Below, piece after piece: positions 16,070 through 25,258 of a DNA stretch of 54,161 bases (positions are counted from its first letter, which is position 1; every line of letters begins with the position of its first letter). A model generated the notes under the pieces. That model was not told where the DNA came from and did not search any database. It worked only from the letters and a program-made list of their open reading frames with translations. The stretch is from Candidatus Gastranaerophilales bacterium (GTDB taxonomy: Bacteria > Cyanobacteriota > Vampirovibrionia > Gastranaerophilales > Gastranaerophilaceae): the NCBI GenBank assembly GCA_944324315.1, contig CALUVW010000014.1, forward strand, positions 1 to 54,161. Direction: 5' to 3'. Made by a program: the position numbers and the translations under genes.

Positions 16070-16993
16070 TTAATCCAGTTGTGACAAAAATTCAGAAACT
16101 TTTTGTATGCGTTCATCCATATCAAAACAAGTATTTCTGTATTGACTTAAAACATCCTGAATTTTTTTGAAATCTCCGTCATAGCCGCATAATTCCATCG
16201 CCATATCAAGCTGCCAACGATCATCATAACCACGACCATAAGGTAATTCCGACCTTTCAGCAGCCATAATCAATTTTTTAAACAACTTTCTTCTTCCTTC
16301 GACCGCTGATTTATCAAACAGTGCAAAATTTTGATCATCAAACGAATTTATAAATACTCTGAAAAGTTTTGCAAGATTGTTACTGCCGAATGCTTCTGTT
16401 TCTGTTATTTCATCAACAATTTTAATTTCATTACCGTCTGCAGCAAAATTACTAGGATTTATTGTATCAAACTCCTTACCCGCAAAATTCAACGTTTTAA
16501 AATCTCCGGCAATTTTATCAAAAGCTTCCTGTGGAAGTTCGGAAAAACGTTTTAAATAAACATTATTATAGTAGCTCTTTTTTTCGGCATCAGACACAAA
16601 CTTTGCAGGAACTCCGGCAGGTAAAGCATCTTTTGTCCTAAAAGCATTTTTCATAATTTCAACATCACCGATTTTGGCAAGAACATTGCCATAATATGTT
16701 TTTAAACTTTGAGCTATGCCGTCAGCCACCAATTTTAATTTATCTAAAGTCTTGAATGAATGTTTTGGTACTTTAAACACATAATCATCGTCAATACCGT
16801 ATACAACACCATGGACACCTTTTCCAATCTCATTATCATTCGACATTTTGTCAATCATAATTTTAGAAAAACTGTCTGTCAATTCCTGTTCTTTATTTTC
16901 ATTTCTTATTCCGCTCGAAATATATTGTTCCAATTTACGGCTAAATTCTGATTTATATCCGCAAAAACTCGGAATATTATTGCTTATTTGCAT
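16070..16993 (-). CDS. Protein-kinase-like protein with N-terminal IPSFCGY tag
   Basis: About 307 residues. The second ATG (16993) is preferred over 16999 because the AAAGGA site then has normal spacing. An N-terminal tag (QISNNIPSFCGYKSEF) precedes a kinase-like lobe: the Gly-rich loop IGKGVHGVVYGIDDDY (near 57-72) and the Lys strand VFKVPKH (near 73-79). A catalytic-loop-like INPSNFAADGNEIKIVDEI (near 180) resembles the HxDxxxxN...DFG/DW region of small-molecule or atypical kinases, with the His-x-Asp replaced. It may phosphorylate a protein or small molecule, or be a pseudokinase. The tag style is seen in gut Melainabacteria proteins. No operon partner. Confidence 0.6.
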   Translation of the reverse strand: MQISNNIPSFCGYKSEFSRKLEQYISSGIRNENKEQELTDSFSKIMIDKMSNDNEIGKGVHGVVYGIDDDYVFKVPKHSFKTLDKLKLVADGIAQSLKTYYGNVLAKIGDVEIMKNAFRTKDALPAGVPAKFVSDAEKKSYYNNVYLKRFSELPQEAFDKIAGDFKTLNFAGKEFDTINPSNFAADGNEIKIVDEITETEAFGSNNLAKLFRVFINSFDDQNFALFDKSAVEGRRKLFKKLIMAAERSELPYGRGYDDRWQLDMAMELCGYDGDFKKIQDVLSQYRNTCFDMDERIQKVSEFLSQLD

Positions 16994-17049
16994 ATTCATT
17001 CCTTTTTTGTTCTACACACAAATTTTATAAAACATCTGACAATAAAAAA

Positions 17050-17079
17050 TTGCGTCAATAATATTTTTAGTGTTACAAT
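17050..17079 (+). promoter_or_regulatory. Sigma-70-type promoter for ferritin
   Basis: TTGCGT (17050-17055) and TACAAT (17074-17079) with an 18-nt spacer, 25 nt before the ATG. The ribosome-binding site GAGAGGAAG lies at the right distance. No obvious Fur-box-like dyad was noticed. Confidence 0.55.
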
Positions 17080-17104
17080 TATTTAAGAAAGAGAGGAAGT
17101 AATT

Positions 17105-17614
17105 ATGATTAACGAAAAATTAGAAAAAGCTTTTAATGTTCAAATTAACAAAGAATTTTATTCCGAATATCTTTACCTTTCAATGCAGGCATATTTTGAA
17201 AGATTAAACCTTAAAGGTTTTGTAAACTGGATGTCAGTACAGGTTCAAGAAGAACGTGCGCATGCTATGGGTATGTTCGATTACTTAAATCAGAGAGGCG
17301 GAAATGTTCAGCTTGAAGCGATTGAAAAACCTGAAATTGATTGGACTTCACCTCTAGCTTGTTTTGAACATATTTTAAAACACGAAGAATACGTTACGGC
17401 ATCTATTAATGAACTTATGGACGTTGCTGATGAAACAAAAGACCGCGCGGCAATATCTTTTCTAAACTGGTATATTAAAGAACAGGTTGAAGAAGAAGAT
17501 AACGTTGGACAGGTTCTTGCAACATTAAAACTTATCGGTGACGATAAAAAAGCTTTATTAATGCTTGATAAAGACCTTGCTGCAAGAACATTTGTACAAC
17601 CTGTAATAGAGTAG
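17105..17614 (+). CDS. Bacterial non-heme ferritin
   Basis: 169 residues. The ferroxidase-site residues are visible: Glu in NKEFYSEYLYL (near 17), Glu and His in QEERAHAMGMF (near 50-53), Glu in HEEYVTASIN (near 94) and KEQVEEEDNV (near 127-132). It oxidises and stores iron as a 24-subunit cage in the cytoplasm. It is monocistronic, with its own promoter (17050-17079), a strong ribosome-binding site and an intrinsic terminator. Confidence 0.96.
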   Translation: MINEKLEKAFNVQINKEFYSEYLYLSMQAYFERLNLKGFVNWMSVQVQEERAHAMGMFDYLNQRGGNVQLEAIEKPEIDWTSPLACFEHILKHEEYVTASINELMDVADETKDRAAISFLNWYIKEQVEEEDNVGQVLATLKLIGDDKKALLMLDKDLAARTFVQPVIE

Positions 17615-17663
17615 AATTCACATCTCCCTAGCCATTTTTAGGAAGAGGGTAAAAATACTTATC

Positions 17664-17710
17664 GCAAGTCTGGTATGTGCAATCCGGCATTAACACCGGA
17701 CTTGCTTTTT
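17664..17710 (+). terminator. Intrinsic terminator of the ferritin gene
   Basis: GCAAGTCTGGT (17664-17674) pairs with ACCGGACTTGC (17695-17705), with one G-U pair, and is followed by TTTTT (17706-17710). The 20-nt loop (17675-17694) contains GCAATCCGGC, so an alternative inner pairing is possible. Confidence 0.75.
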
Positions 17711-17797
17711 CATTATATAAAATCTGCAAATAAATTATCTTGATGAAAATTAATATTTTTGATAAGATTTTTCAAAATTAACTCAAGGGGTACAAAT

Positions 17798-20689
17798 ATG
17801 TTTTTTTATACCGATCTTCATATTCATTCAAAATATTCAAGAGCTACCAGCAGAAGCCTTAATCTTGAAGAACTTGCAATATGGGCAAAGAAAAAAGGAC
17901 TAAGCTTAATAGGTACGGGAGATTTCACACATCCTGCATGGTTTGCTGAAATTAAAGAAAAACTTGTGCCATCAGATGACGGAACATTTCGTTTAAAACC
18001 CGAAATTGAACGTGAAATCGGTGCTAATGTAAAATTTATACTTACTGTTGAAATTTCAACGATTTACAAAAAATGGGACAAGACAAGAAAAGTCCACCAT
18101 GTAGTACTTTCACCGGATTTGCAATCCGCCGAAAATTTCAGAAACAGACTTGATGCAATCGGCAATATTAAGTCAGACGGACGCCCTATATTAGGGCTGG
18201 ATTCGCGTGATTTACTGGAAACTGTTCTTGAATCAGGCGAAAATTCATACATAATACCGGCACACATCTGGACTCCGTGGTTTTCTGTTCTTGGATCAAA
18301 ATCAGGATTTGACTCTATAGAAGATTGTTACGGAGATTTATCGGAACATATATTCGCGGTTGAAACAGGACTTTCATCAGACCCTGAAATGAACTGGCAT
18401 GTCTCAAAACTCGACAAATTCAGACTTGTATCAAATTCCGATGCGCATTCAGCCTCAAAACTTGCAAGAGAAGCAACAGTGTTTGATATTGAGCCGAATT
18501 ATTATTCAATAATGAATGCCTTGAAAACAGGTGAAGGATATACAGGTACGGTAGAATTTTTCCCCGAAGAAGGAAAATACCATGAGGACGGACACAGAAA
18601 ATGCAATGTCTGTATGACACCGGAAGAAACCAAAAAACATAATGGAATTTGTCCTATTTGCGGAAAACCTATGACAATAGGGGTTTTGTACCGTGTAAAT
18701 GAACTTTCTGACAGGCAGGGAATTATAACACCGCCTGAGACCGCCGGAAAAGTTTTCAGCCTTGTGCCTTTGCAGGAAATAATTGCTGAGATAAAAGGAG
18801 TAGGAACATCAAGCAAGTCGGTTACATACGAATACGAAAGATTGATAAATACATTCGGCTCTGAACTTGCAATATTACAGGATGTTCCAATTGACGAGAT
18901 TTCAAAATCGTCTACATTGCTGGGAGAAGCAGTATCACGCTTAAGACAGGGCAAGGTTATAAAACACGCAGGTTTTGACGGTGAATACGGTGTTATAAGA
19001 TTGTTTGAAGAAAACGAACTCGGTAAAAAAAAATCAATAAATTTAAAACTTAATATAGAAATCCCAAAAATCGAGCCGATAAAAACGGAACAAGAGTTTC
19101 ATTCTATATCTCCTGCCACGATACAGCAAGAAATACAACCAGAAAATGCTGCTAAAATATCAGGACTGGATGAATATCAGCAAAACGCCGTACAAAACGA
19201 AAATCATCAGCTTTTAATCGTTGCAGGTCCTGGGTCAGGTAAAACAACCGTTTTAACAAGACGTATCGCATACCTTATCAATAAAAAAAATATTAAACCT
19301 GAAAATTGCCTTGCCATAACTTTTACCCGCAGAGCAGCAGAGGAAATGCGAGAAAGACTGGGTAAACTTTTGTCGGAAGGAGTAAACCGGCTGAATATCT
19401 CAACTTTTCACTCATTATGTTTTAGGATCTTGAAAGAAAATTACAAACATGCTGGGCTTGATGAAAATTTTACCGTAATGTCAGAACAGGAAAAGAAGCT
19501 TTGCAAAGATGAAAAACTTCTTGAAAATGCTCTCAGCTTTGATGACTTAATAACCCTGACAGTAAAATTGCTTGAAGGTAATCAAGACTTGCTGACAAGT
19601 TGCCGCGAACGTTTTAAATACGTGTCAGTTGATGAATATCAGGACATTGATGAAAACCAGTATAAATTAATCCGCCTGCTCGTACCTAAAAATGGCAATA
19701 TATTTGTAATCGGTGATCCAAATCAGGCAATTTACGGCTTTAGAGGCGGTGATGCAAAATTCTTTAATAACTTTAAAGAAGATTATCCTGATACCCAAAT
19801 TATTAACCTTAAAAACAATTACCGTTCTACAAACAGTATTGTTGATGCTTCAAACCAGATGATTAACTGCTTCAATATCGTATCTGTATTTGACAAACCG
19901 CATGAAAAAATTACAATACACAAAGCTCCGACAGACAAAGCGGAAGCTGAATTTATCGCAAGCACGATAGAAAATTTAATCGGCGGGCACAGTTTCTTTT
20001 CAATAGATTCTCAAAGAAGCGAAGGAGAAGATACGGATTATTCTTTCTCGGATTTTGCAATCCTCTACCGTACATCTTCCCAGCTTCCGCCTATTATGGA
20101 AGCACTCAAAAGAACAGGAATGCCCTTTGTTAAACTTTCAAACGACCTTCTCTGTGAACAAAAACCTGTTATGGAACTTTTAAACAGCCTGAATGATGAT
20201 TCACCCGTTTATGAGCAGATAAAAAACAGTAAAATAGAAATTGATGACTACATATTAAAATATCTGCTGAAGATTGCAGAAAATTCAAAAGACAAAAATG
20301 AATTTATACATCAGGTTTCACTTTTGACAGAAGCAGATACACTCGACAAACGCGCCGATAGAATTACACTTATGACACTTCATGCGTCAAAAGGGCTTGA
20401 ATTCAAATGCGTATTTATTGCAGGACTTGAAAACGGAATACTTCCCCTATACCGTGCAAAAGAAGAAAAAGAACTTGAAGAAGAACGAAGGCTTTTATAT
20501 GTGGGAATGACAAGAGCAAAAGAACGTCTCTTTTTATCTCATGCAGAAAAAAGATTCTGGCTCGGCACTATCCAAAACCTGCCTATTTCACCGTTTTTGA
20601 CAAAAATTCAAGATGATTTACTTAAATTAAGTAAATTTGAAAGGGAGTACAAAAAACAAGAAAATACTAACCAGTTAAGTTTATTTTAA
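17798..20689 (+). CDS. EndoQ-type PHP nuclease fused to a UvrD/PcrA-type helicase
   Basis: 963 residues from the ATG at 17798, which has AAGGGG 7 nt upstream. Residues 1 to about 250 are a PHP domain with metal-ligand motifs TDLHIHSKYSRAT (near 4-16), TVEISTIY (near 85), KVHHVVLSP (near 100), IPAHIWTP (near 150) and SNSDAHSASKLA (near 212). Then comes a four-Cys zinc site, CNVCMTPE...CPICGKP (near 268-288). This matches the EndoQ/TIGR00375 family, which nicks DNA 5' of deaminated bases. Residues about 460-963 are a complete SF1A helicase: QNAVQ, GPGSGKTT (near 476), TRRAAEEM, VDEYQDID (near 609), GDPNQAIYGFRGG, NNYRSTNSI, TLHASKGLEF and YVGMTRAKERL. It probably couples nicking at damaged bases with strand unwinding. 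Monocistronic. Confidence 0.9.
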   Translation: MFFYTDLHIHSKYSRATSRSLNLEELAIWAKKKGLSLIGTGDFTHPAWFAEIKEKLVPSDDGTFRLKPEIEREIGANVKFILTVEISTIYKKWDKTRKVHHVVLSPDLQSAENFRNRLDAIGNIKSDGRPILGLDSRDLLETVLESGENSYIIPAHIWTPWFSVLGSKSGFDSIEDCYGDLSEHIFAVETGLSSDPEMNWHVSKLDKFRLVSNSDAHSASKLAREATVFDIEPNYYSIMNALKTGEGYTGTVEFFPEEGKYHEDGHRKCNVCMTPEETKKHNGICPICGKPMTIGVLYRVNELSDRQGIITPPETAGKVFSLVPLQEIIAEIKGVGTSSKSVTYEYERLINTFGSELAILQDVPIDEISKSSTLLGEAVSRLRQGKVIKHAGFDGEYGVIRLFEENELGKKKSINLKLNIEIPKIEPIKTEQEFHSISPATIQQEIQPENAAKISGLDEYQQNAVQNENHQLLIVAGPGSGKTTVLTRRIAYLINKKNIKPENCLAITFTRRAAEEMRERLGKLLSEGVNRLNISTFHSLCFRILKENYKHAGLDENFTVMSEQEKKLCKDEKLLENALSFDDLITLTVKLLEGNQDLLTSCRERFKYVSVDEYQDIDENQYKLIRLLVPKNGNIFVIGDPNQAIYGFRGGDAKFFNNFKEDYPDTQIINLKNNYRSTNSIVDASNQMINCFNIVSVFDKPHEKITIHKAPTDKAEAEFIASTIENLIGGHSFFSIDSQRSEGEDTDYSFSDFAILYRTSSQLPPIMEALKRTGMPFVKLSNDLLCEQKPVMELLNSLNDDSPVYEQIKNSKIEIDDYILKYLLKIAENSKDKNEFIHQVSLLTEADTLDKRADRITLMTLHASKGLEFKCVFIAGLENGILPLYRAKEEKELEEERRLLYVGMTRAKERLFLSHAEKRFWLGTIQNLPISPFLTKIQDDLLKLSKFEREYKKQENTNQLSLF

Positions 20690-20702
20690 CAATTTTTAAA
20701 AT

Positions 20703-20732
20703 TTGATTTATTTTCTGTTATTGTAGTATACT
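20703..20732 (+). promoter_or_regulatory. Candidate sigma-70 promoter for the DUF2229/PHP run
   Basis: TTGATT (20703-20708) and TATACT (20727-20732) with an 18-nt spacer, 33 nt before the ATG at 20766. Confidence 0.45.
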
Positions 20733-20765
20733 TTTTTTGAATTACAACTAACAACCTGAAAGATT

Positions 20766-21848
20766 ATGGAAAAAAAGTTTCAGTACACAAAAATCGGAAT
20801 ACCCAGAGCAATATCATATTATAACAATTACCCTTTTTATTACGGATTCTTTAATTCGCTGGGAATCGAAGTTGTATTGTCAGATAAAACAACAACAAAA
20901 ACTATCAATGAAGGAACAAAATATGTGGTTTCCGATACATGCCTGCCGATAAAAGTTTATGTAGGTCATGTTGTTAATCTCCTTGATAAAGGTTGTGATG
21001 CAATATTCATACCGTCATTACAATCAACGGATTACAAGATTAATAATTGCAGCAAAATAAGAGGACTGCCAGAAATTATAAGAAATGTAATTGACCGTGA
21101 GTTTACTATGATTGAACCGACTCTGGACAAAACTGAAAATATCGGTTTGTATGATTTTTGTACACAAACTGCAAATGCCTGCGGTATAGACGACAAAAAA
21201 CAAATTAAAACTGCAATTGAAAATGGTTTTGAAATTTATAACAATTTTTTCAAAATGACCCAATCAGGAGTTTCTTATAATGAAGCTCTCGAAAATTCAA
21301 TAAATGGTAAATTTATCACACGGAGTGTTGATATTGTAAAACCTTTATCTGTGGTAATTATGGGACACGGTTACAACCTTTTTGACGAAAGAATTTCGCT
21401 TAATTTAATAAAAAAACTTGAAAAAATGGATGTTAAAGTCTATACCTCAATAAATGTTTCCCGTGAGTCATCTTTAAATGCCATAGAAAATCTCGGAGAA
21501 ATTCAATACTGGGCAAACGAGCTGGAATTAACAGGAACAGCAGCGCATTTTTTGTTAAATAAAAAAGTTGACGGAATTATTGCACTTTCAGCATTCGGCT
21601 GCGGTCCTGATTCACTGATGGTTGATGAGATTGCTTATCATTGCAAAGAAAGAAACATGCCTTTAATTCATTTAACAATTGATGAACATACTGGCGAAGC
21701 TGGTTTTATCACCAGAATAGAAGCTTTTGTTGACATGCTGATGAGAAAGAAACGTTCATTAATATCTAAAAAATCAAAACCTGCAGCAAAACCTGCCGAA
21801 ATTGTCACTCTTAATAAAGAAAAAATTCTTACAAGTGCCGTGAAATAA
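20766..21848 (+). CDS. CoA-substrate enzyme activase-related protein (DUF2229/HgdB-like fold), copy 1
   Basis: 360 residues. It starts KIGIPRAISYYNNYPFYYGF, the standard opening of the DUF2229 family (2-hydroxyacyl-CoA dehydratase-activase-related proteins). Conserved Cys candidates for a 4Fe-4S cluster are in VVSDTCLPIKVYVGH (near 60), NNCSKIRG (near 95) and ALSAFGCGPDSLMVDE (near 278). It also has the family-typical DEHTGEAGFITRIEAFVD. No ASKHA ATPase (BcrA/HgdC type), the usual partner of such proteins, is seen in the window. The last base of its TAA is the A of the next gene's ATG. A paralogue is at 22853-24013. Biological role unknown. Confidence 0.8.
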   Translation: MEKKFQYTKIGIPRAISYYNNYPFYYGFFNSLGIEVVLSDKTTTKTINEGTKYVVSDTCLPIKVYVGHVVNLLDKGCDAIFIPSLQSTDYKINNCSKIRGLPEIIRNVIDREFTMIEPTLDKTENIGLYDFCTQTANACGIDDKKQIKTAIENGFEIYNNFFKMTQSGVSYNEALENSINGKFITRSVDIVKPLSVVIMGHGYNLFDERISLNLIKKLEKMDVKVYTSINVSRESSLNAIENLGEIQYWANELELTGTAAHFLLNKKVDGIIALSAFGCGPDSLMVDEIAYHCKERNMPLIHLTIDEHTGEAGFITRIEAFVDMLMRKKRSLISKKSKPAAKPAEIVTLNKEKILTSAVK

Positions 21849-22831
21849 TGAAAAATCAATTATTTTATTACAAAGGTGCAATACATATTCATTCACAGTT
21901 TTCAGACGGGACGGGCAATATTTCAGAGATTGCAAAAGCCGCAAAAAAAGCCGGTCTTGATTGGATTATCATAACAGATCATAACAGTTTAGATATTGAT
22001 GAAGGAATTATCAACGGAGTTTGTGTTATCAGAGGTGAAGAAATTTCTCCTGAGTTTTCTAACCATTATCTTGCATTAGGAATTAAAAATTGTATTTCCC
22101 ACGACACAGATGCGCAAAAATATATTAATGCAGTAAGAAATCAGGGCGGATTTGGTTTTGCGGCACATCCTGATGAATCAAATTTCAGAAAAAACAGCGC
22201 AAAACCTATTAAATGGACGGATAAATCAATTGTTCCAGACGGTGTTGAAATATGGAACTGGTTTTCTGACTGGGCTGATAATTATGATGACACAAATATT
22301 CTTAAAATTGCATACGCATATTTATTCAGGCACAACCTTATAAGAGGTCCGCACCTTGAAACTCTTAAATGGTGGGATGATCTGAATAAAAATTCCACAA
22401 AAATTATACCTGCAATCGGTGGTGTAGATGCGCATGCACTGAAAATTTTCAAATATCTTGTGCCTGTTACAATTTTTCCTTATAAAATGTCATTCAAAAC
22501 TCTTACAAATATAATTACTCTAAACGAAAAAATACCTGAAAATTTTGAAGATAAAAAAAGGGTTATTTTAAATTCTTTGCGTGACGGAAACAATATAATT
22601 ATAAACAGGCATGTAAAAGATGAAATACCAATCATTAATATAAAAGAAAAAACTATTTTTATAAAACTGTCACAAACATCAAATATCAAAATTCTTCGTT
22701 ATGGCGAATATGTGTATGACGGTATTTCTAAAGATGTGGAATTTAAAATTGTTAAAAGCGGCAAGTATAGAATAGAAATTTATCTGAAAGGCAAACCCTG
22801 GATTTATTCAAATCCGATTATGGTTGATTAA
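21848..22831 (+). CDS. PHP-domain metal-dependent phosphoesterase
   Basis: 327 residues. The PHP motifs are clear: GAIHIHSQFSDGTGN (near 10-24), IITDHNSLD (near 39-47), Glu in IRGEEISPEF (near 61), FAAHPDESN (near 108) and GGVDAHALKIF (near 200). The C-terminal 70 residues are beta-rich and probably form a small sandwich. Members hydrolyse phosphoesters of nucleotides or nucleic acids, or 3',5'-nucleoside bisphosphates. It overlaps the upstream DUF2229 gene by 1 nt (TAATG) and lies 21 nt before the second DUF2229 gene. The link to those iron-sulfur proteins is not understood. Confidence 0.85.
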   Translation: MKNQLFYYKGAIHIHSQFSDGTGNISEIAKAAKKAGLDWIIITDHNSLDIDEGIINGVCVIRGEEISPEFSNHYLALGIKNCISHDTDAQKYINAVRNQGGFGFAAHPDESNFRKNSAKPIKWTDKSIVPDGVEIWNWFSDWADNYDDTNILKIAYAYLFRHNLIRGPHLETLKWWDDLNKNSTKIIPAIGGVDAHALKIFKYLVPVTIFPYKMSFKTLTNIITLNEKIPENFEDKKRVILNSLRDGNNIIINRHVKDEIPIINIKEKTIFIKLSQTSNIKILRYGEYVYDGISKDVEFKIVKSGKYRIEIYLKGKPWIYSNPIMVD

Positions 22832-22852
22832 ATTTGTGCTAGTATTATTTAT

Positions 22853-24013
22853 ATGAAAGCTGCTGAAAAACTCGAAAAAACGAAAATGGAAAATACAATT
22901 CCCACAAAAGACCGCATAATTGCATGGCCAAGAATGGGAAGAATTGATATTCCTTTGAAGGCTCTTCTTGTCTCTTTAGGCGCAAATGTCGTTATACCTC
23001 CAGCGAACAGTAATGAAGCTCTGGAATTAGGAGTAAGAAACAGTATTGAAGGTATTTGTCTGCCTTACAAACTTAATCTCGCAAATTATATTATGGCACT
23101 GGACAAGGGTGCAAATACTTTGATGATGTTTCAGGCACCAGGTTCCTGCCGTCTTGGAAATTACACCAAAATGGCTCAGAAAACATTAAAATCAATGGGC
23201 TATGATTTTGATATGGTAATTTTTGATATGTATAAAAGCAAGATGAAGCAGACGCTTCATGCTTTCTGGCATGTAACACATTGTATTAACCCATGGAAAT
23301 ATTACAAGGGATTTAGCTTAGGTTTTAACAAGTTTTTTGCAATAGATACAGCCGAAAGACTGTTATTTTATACAAGACCGAGAGAACTCCATAAAGGTGA
23401 TGCAGAAAGATGCTATGAAAAGTGGCTTAAAATTACAGATGAAACAAATTCCGTATGGAAAGCTAAAGGTTTAAAAAAACGAATAATAGAGGATTTCAAA
23501 AAAATTCCTATAAATAAAAATAAGGAAGTTCCCGTCATATATTTAATAGGAGAATTTTTTGTACTCCTTGATCCTTACACAAATCAAAATATCGAAAAAG
23601 AACTCGGGGAAATGGGTGTAGAAGTTCAGCGTCAGATAATGTTCGGCGACTGGCTTGAACATGTTTTGAAACCGTCGATTTTTTACCGTAAAGAATCCCA
23701 CCGCGAACGCAGTGTAAGATATTCTAAAGATTACATGAAACGTGCGATAGGCGGAGAATGTATTGAAACTATCGGCGATACTGTTTATGCTGCAAAACAC
23801 GGTATTGATGGAATTATACATATTTCTCCGTTTTCATGCATGCCGGAAATTGTAGCGCAAAATATCCTGCCGAAAGTCAGCCGTAAAGAAGATATTCCTG
23901 TAATGTCACTTGTTCTTGATGAACAGACTGGGAAAGCCGGCTACATAACCCGTATTGAAGCTTTTGTAGATCTTGTTAAAAGAAAAAAACGACAGAAAAA
24001 AATAAATTGTTAA
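22853..24013 (+). CDS. CoA-substrate enzyme activase-related protein (DUF2229-like), copy 2
   Basis: 386 residues, paralogous to 20766-21848 but divergent. Shared landmarks: IIAWPRMGRIDIPLKAL (near 22), ligand-like Cys in EGICLPYKLNLANY (near 64), GSCRLGNYTKM (near 91), GGECIETIGD (near 303) and HISPFSCMPEIVA (near 328), and the ending DEQTGKAGYITRIEAFVD. It is about 25 residues longer than copy 1. ATG at 22853 is the likely start; an ATG 11 codons later is possible. Together with copy 1 it could form a heterodimeric iron-sulfur protein of the HgdB/BcrB/double-cubane kind, which is inference. Confidence 0.78.
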   Translation: MKAAEKLEKTKMENTIPTKDRIIAWPRMGRIDIPLKALLVSLGANVVIPPANSNEALELGVRNSIEGICLPYKLNLANYIMALDKGANTLMMFQAPGSCRLGNYTKMAQKTLKSMGYDFDMVIFDMYKSKMKQTLHAFWHVTHCINPWKYYKGFSLGFNKFFAIDTAERLLFYTRPRELHKGDAERCYEKWLKITDETNSVWKAKGLKKRIIEDFKKIPINKNKEVPVIYLIGEFFVLLDPYTNQNIEKELGEMGVEVQRQIMFGDWLEHVLKPSIFYRKESHRERSVRYSKDYMKRAIGGECIETIGDTVYAAKHGIDGIIHISPFSCMPEIVAQNILPKVSRKEDIPVMSLVLDEQTGKAGYITRIEAFVDLVKRKKRQKKINC

Positions 24014-24051
24014 GTTATACTACTTATTAGTATCCGATTGGCTAATTTTTC

Positions 24052-24080
24052 TTGATTAGGCTCCTTATTCATGCTACGTT
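24052..24080 (+). promoter_or_regulatory. Candidate promoter upstream of a radical SAM gene
   Basis: TTGATT (24052-24057) and TACGTT (24075-24080) with a 17-nt spacer, about 45 nt before the ATG at 24126. The -10 match is poor. Confidence 0.35.
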
Positions 24081-24125
24081 AATAAAGTAAATTTTTCTGA
24101 GGAGTAAAATAATAAGAGGGTAGAG

Positions 24126-25205
24126 ATGATTACTAAAGAAAAGTCCGAAATTAAACATGAATCAAGAAATAAAATGACTTTTGAACGTTTAAAATATTAC
24201 AGACACTTAGGAGGCGGTGCACTTGAATGTATTGCAAGCCGTCTTTCGAAAACCCCAAAACCGTTGTGTTTTTCATTAATGGTTACAAGTATGTGTAACT
24301 GTGACTGCGATTTTTGTTACTGGAAATCTAAAAAAGGTCAGGATGATATGCCGACAGAAGAAATCGTAAGACTTTTGACGGAAGCCGGACAAATAGGTTA
24401 TATGGACAGTATTTTATGGGGCGGCGAACCGCTTTTAAGACAGGATTTTGCTGAAATTTGCAAGGCTTCGCATGACGCAGGGCTTTATACAAAAATTGCA
24501 ACAAACGGCTGGTATCTTGAAACAAATCCCGACTTTGCAAAATATACTGATTTGATGTTTGTATCACTTGACGCTATAGGAAAAGCTCATGATGATATCC
24601 GTCATATGCCGGGGATTTGCGATAAGGTTATGTCCGGTGTTGAATATCACAAAATTCATTCTCCAAAAATGAGAATTTATGTCTGCTGTACAGTATCAAC
24701 TCAAACTAACTTTGAGCAAATTAAAGAAGTTGCACAGTACTGTAAAGATGCTGATATTTTATTATACTTTACTGTTAATAAAGCTGCTTCAAGACCTGAT
24801 GAAGCCGAAAATGTTGTTGAAACAGAACTTGAAAATGACCAGTTATCAGAAATGTTTATAAAAATTAAAGAACTCAAAAAGCAAGGCTATCCGATTAGAA
24901 ATTCTTATTATTTCATGGATTACATTATTAATAAAAAAACATACTATGAATGCCACTGGCCGAGAATTGCTACAGTAATTTATTCAAATGGAGAAATGTT
25001 ACGCTGCTATGACAGAAAACCTTTTATCAGTGTCAGAAACAGACCTTTAAAAGACGTTATAAAAGATCCTCTGTTTATAGAAACGGTCAATAAATGTAAA
25101 GACTGCAAGCTTGCCTGTGTCGGAAACTATGCACTTGACGCATCAGGTTTGTGGAAACTTGAATGGCCTGCCATTAAATCTTTAATGGAAATTGCTATTA
25201 CATAG
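24126..25205 (+). CDS. Radical SAM protein with C-terminal Cys cluster
   Basis: 359 residues. The CX3CX2C radical-SAM cluster is C57, C61, C64 in TSMCNCDCDFCYWKS. The GGEP SAM-binding motif follows in ILWGGEPLLRQDFA (near 98). The C-terminal part has a SPASM/twitch-like set of Cys: YECHWPR, LRCYDRKP, KCKDCKLACVG (near 333-343). This is the layout of peptide- or lipid-modifying radical SAM enzymes with an auxiliary cluster. No short precursor-peptide gene is apparent next to it. It follows the DUF2229/PHP run after a 112-bp gap with a weak promoter. Substrate unknown. Confidence 0.85.
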   Translation: MITKEKSEIKHESRNKMTFERLKYYRHLGGGALECIASRLSKTPKPLCFSLMVTSMCNCDCDFCYWKSKKGQDDMPTEEIVRLLTEAGQIGYMDSILWGGEPLLRQDFAEICKASHDAGLYTKIATNGWYLETNPDFAKYTDLMFVSLDAIGKAHDDIRHMPGICDKVMSGVEYHKIHSPKMRIYVCCTVSTQTNFEQIKEVAQYCKDADILLYFTVNKAASRPDEAENVVETELENDQLSEMFIKIKELKKQGYPIRNSYYFMDYIINKKTYYECHWPRIATVIYSNGEMLRCYDRKPFISVRNRPLKDVIKDPLFIETVNKCKDCKLACVGNYALDASGLWKLEWPAIKSLMEIAIT

Positions 25206-25258
25206 AAAAATTTATATCAAACATTGGAGTACATTAAATAAAAACTAAAAGGGATTAT

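Noticed and set aside
24126-25258. RiPP precursor peptide next to the radical SAM gene
   Set aside because: No short frame with a ribosome-binding site and a leader/core layout is visible in the gaps on either side.
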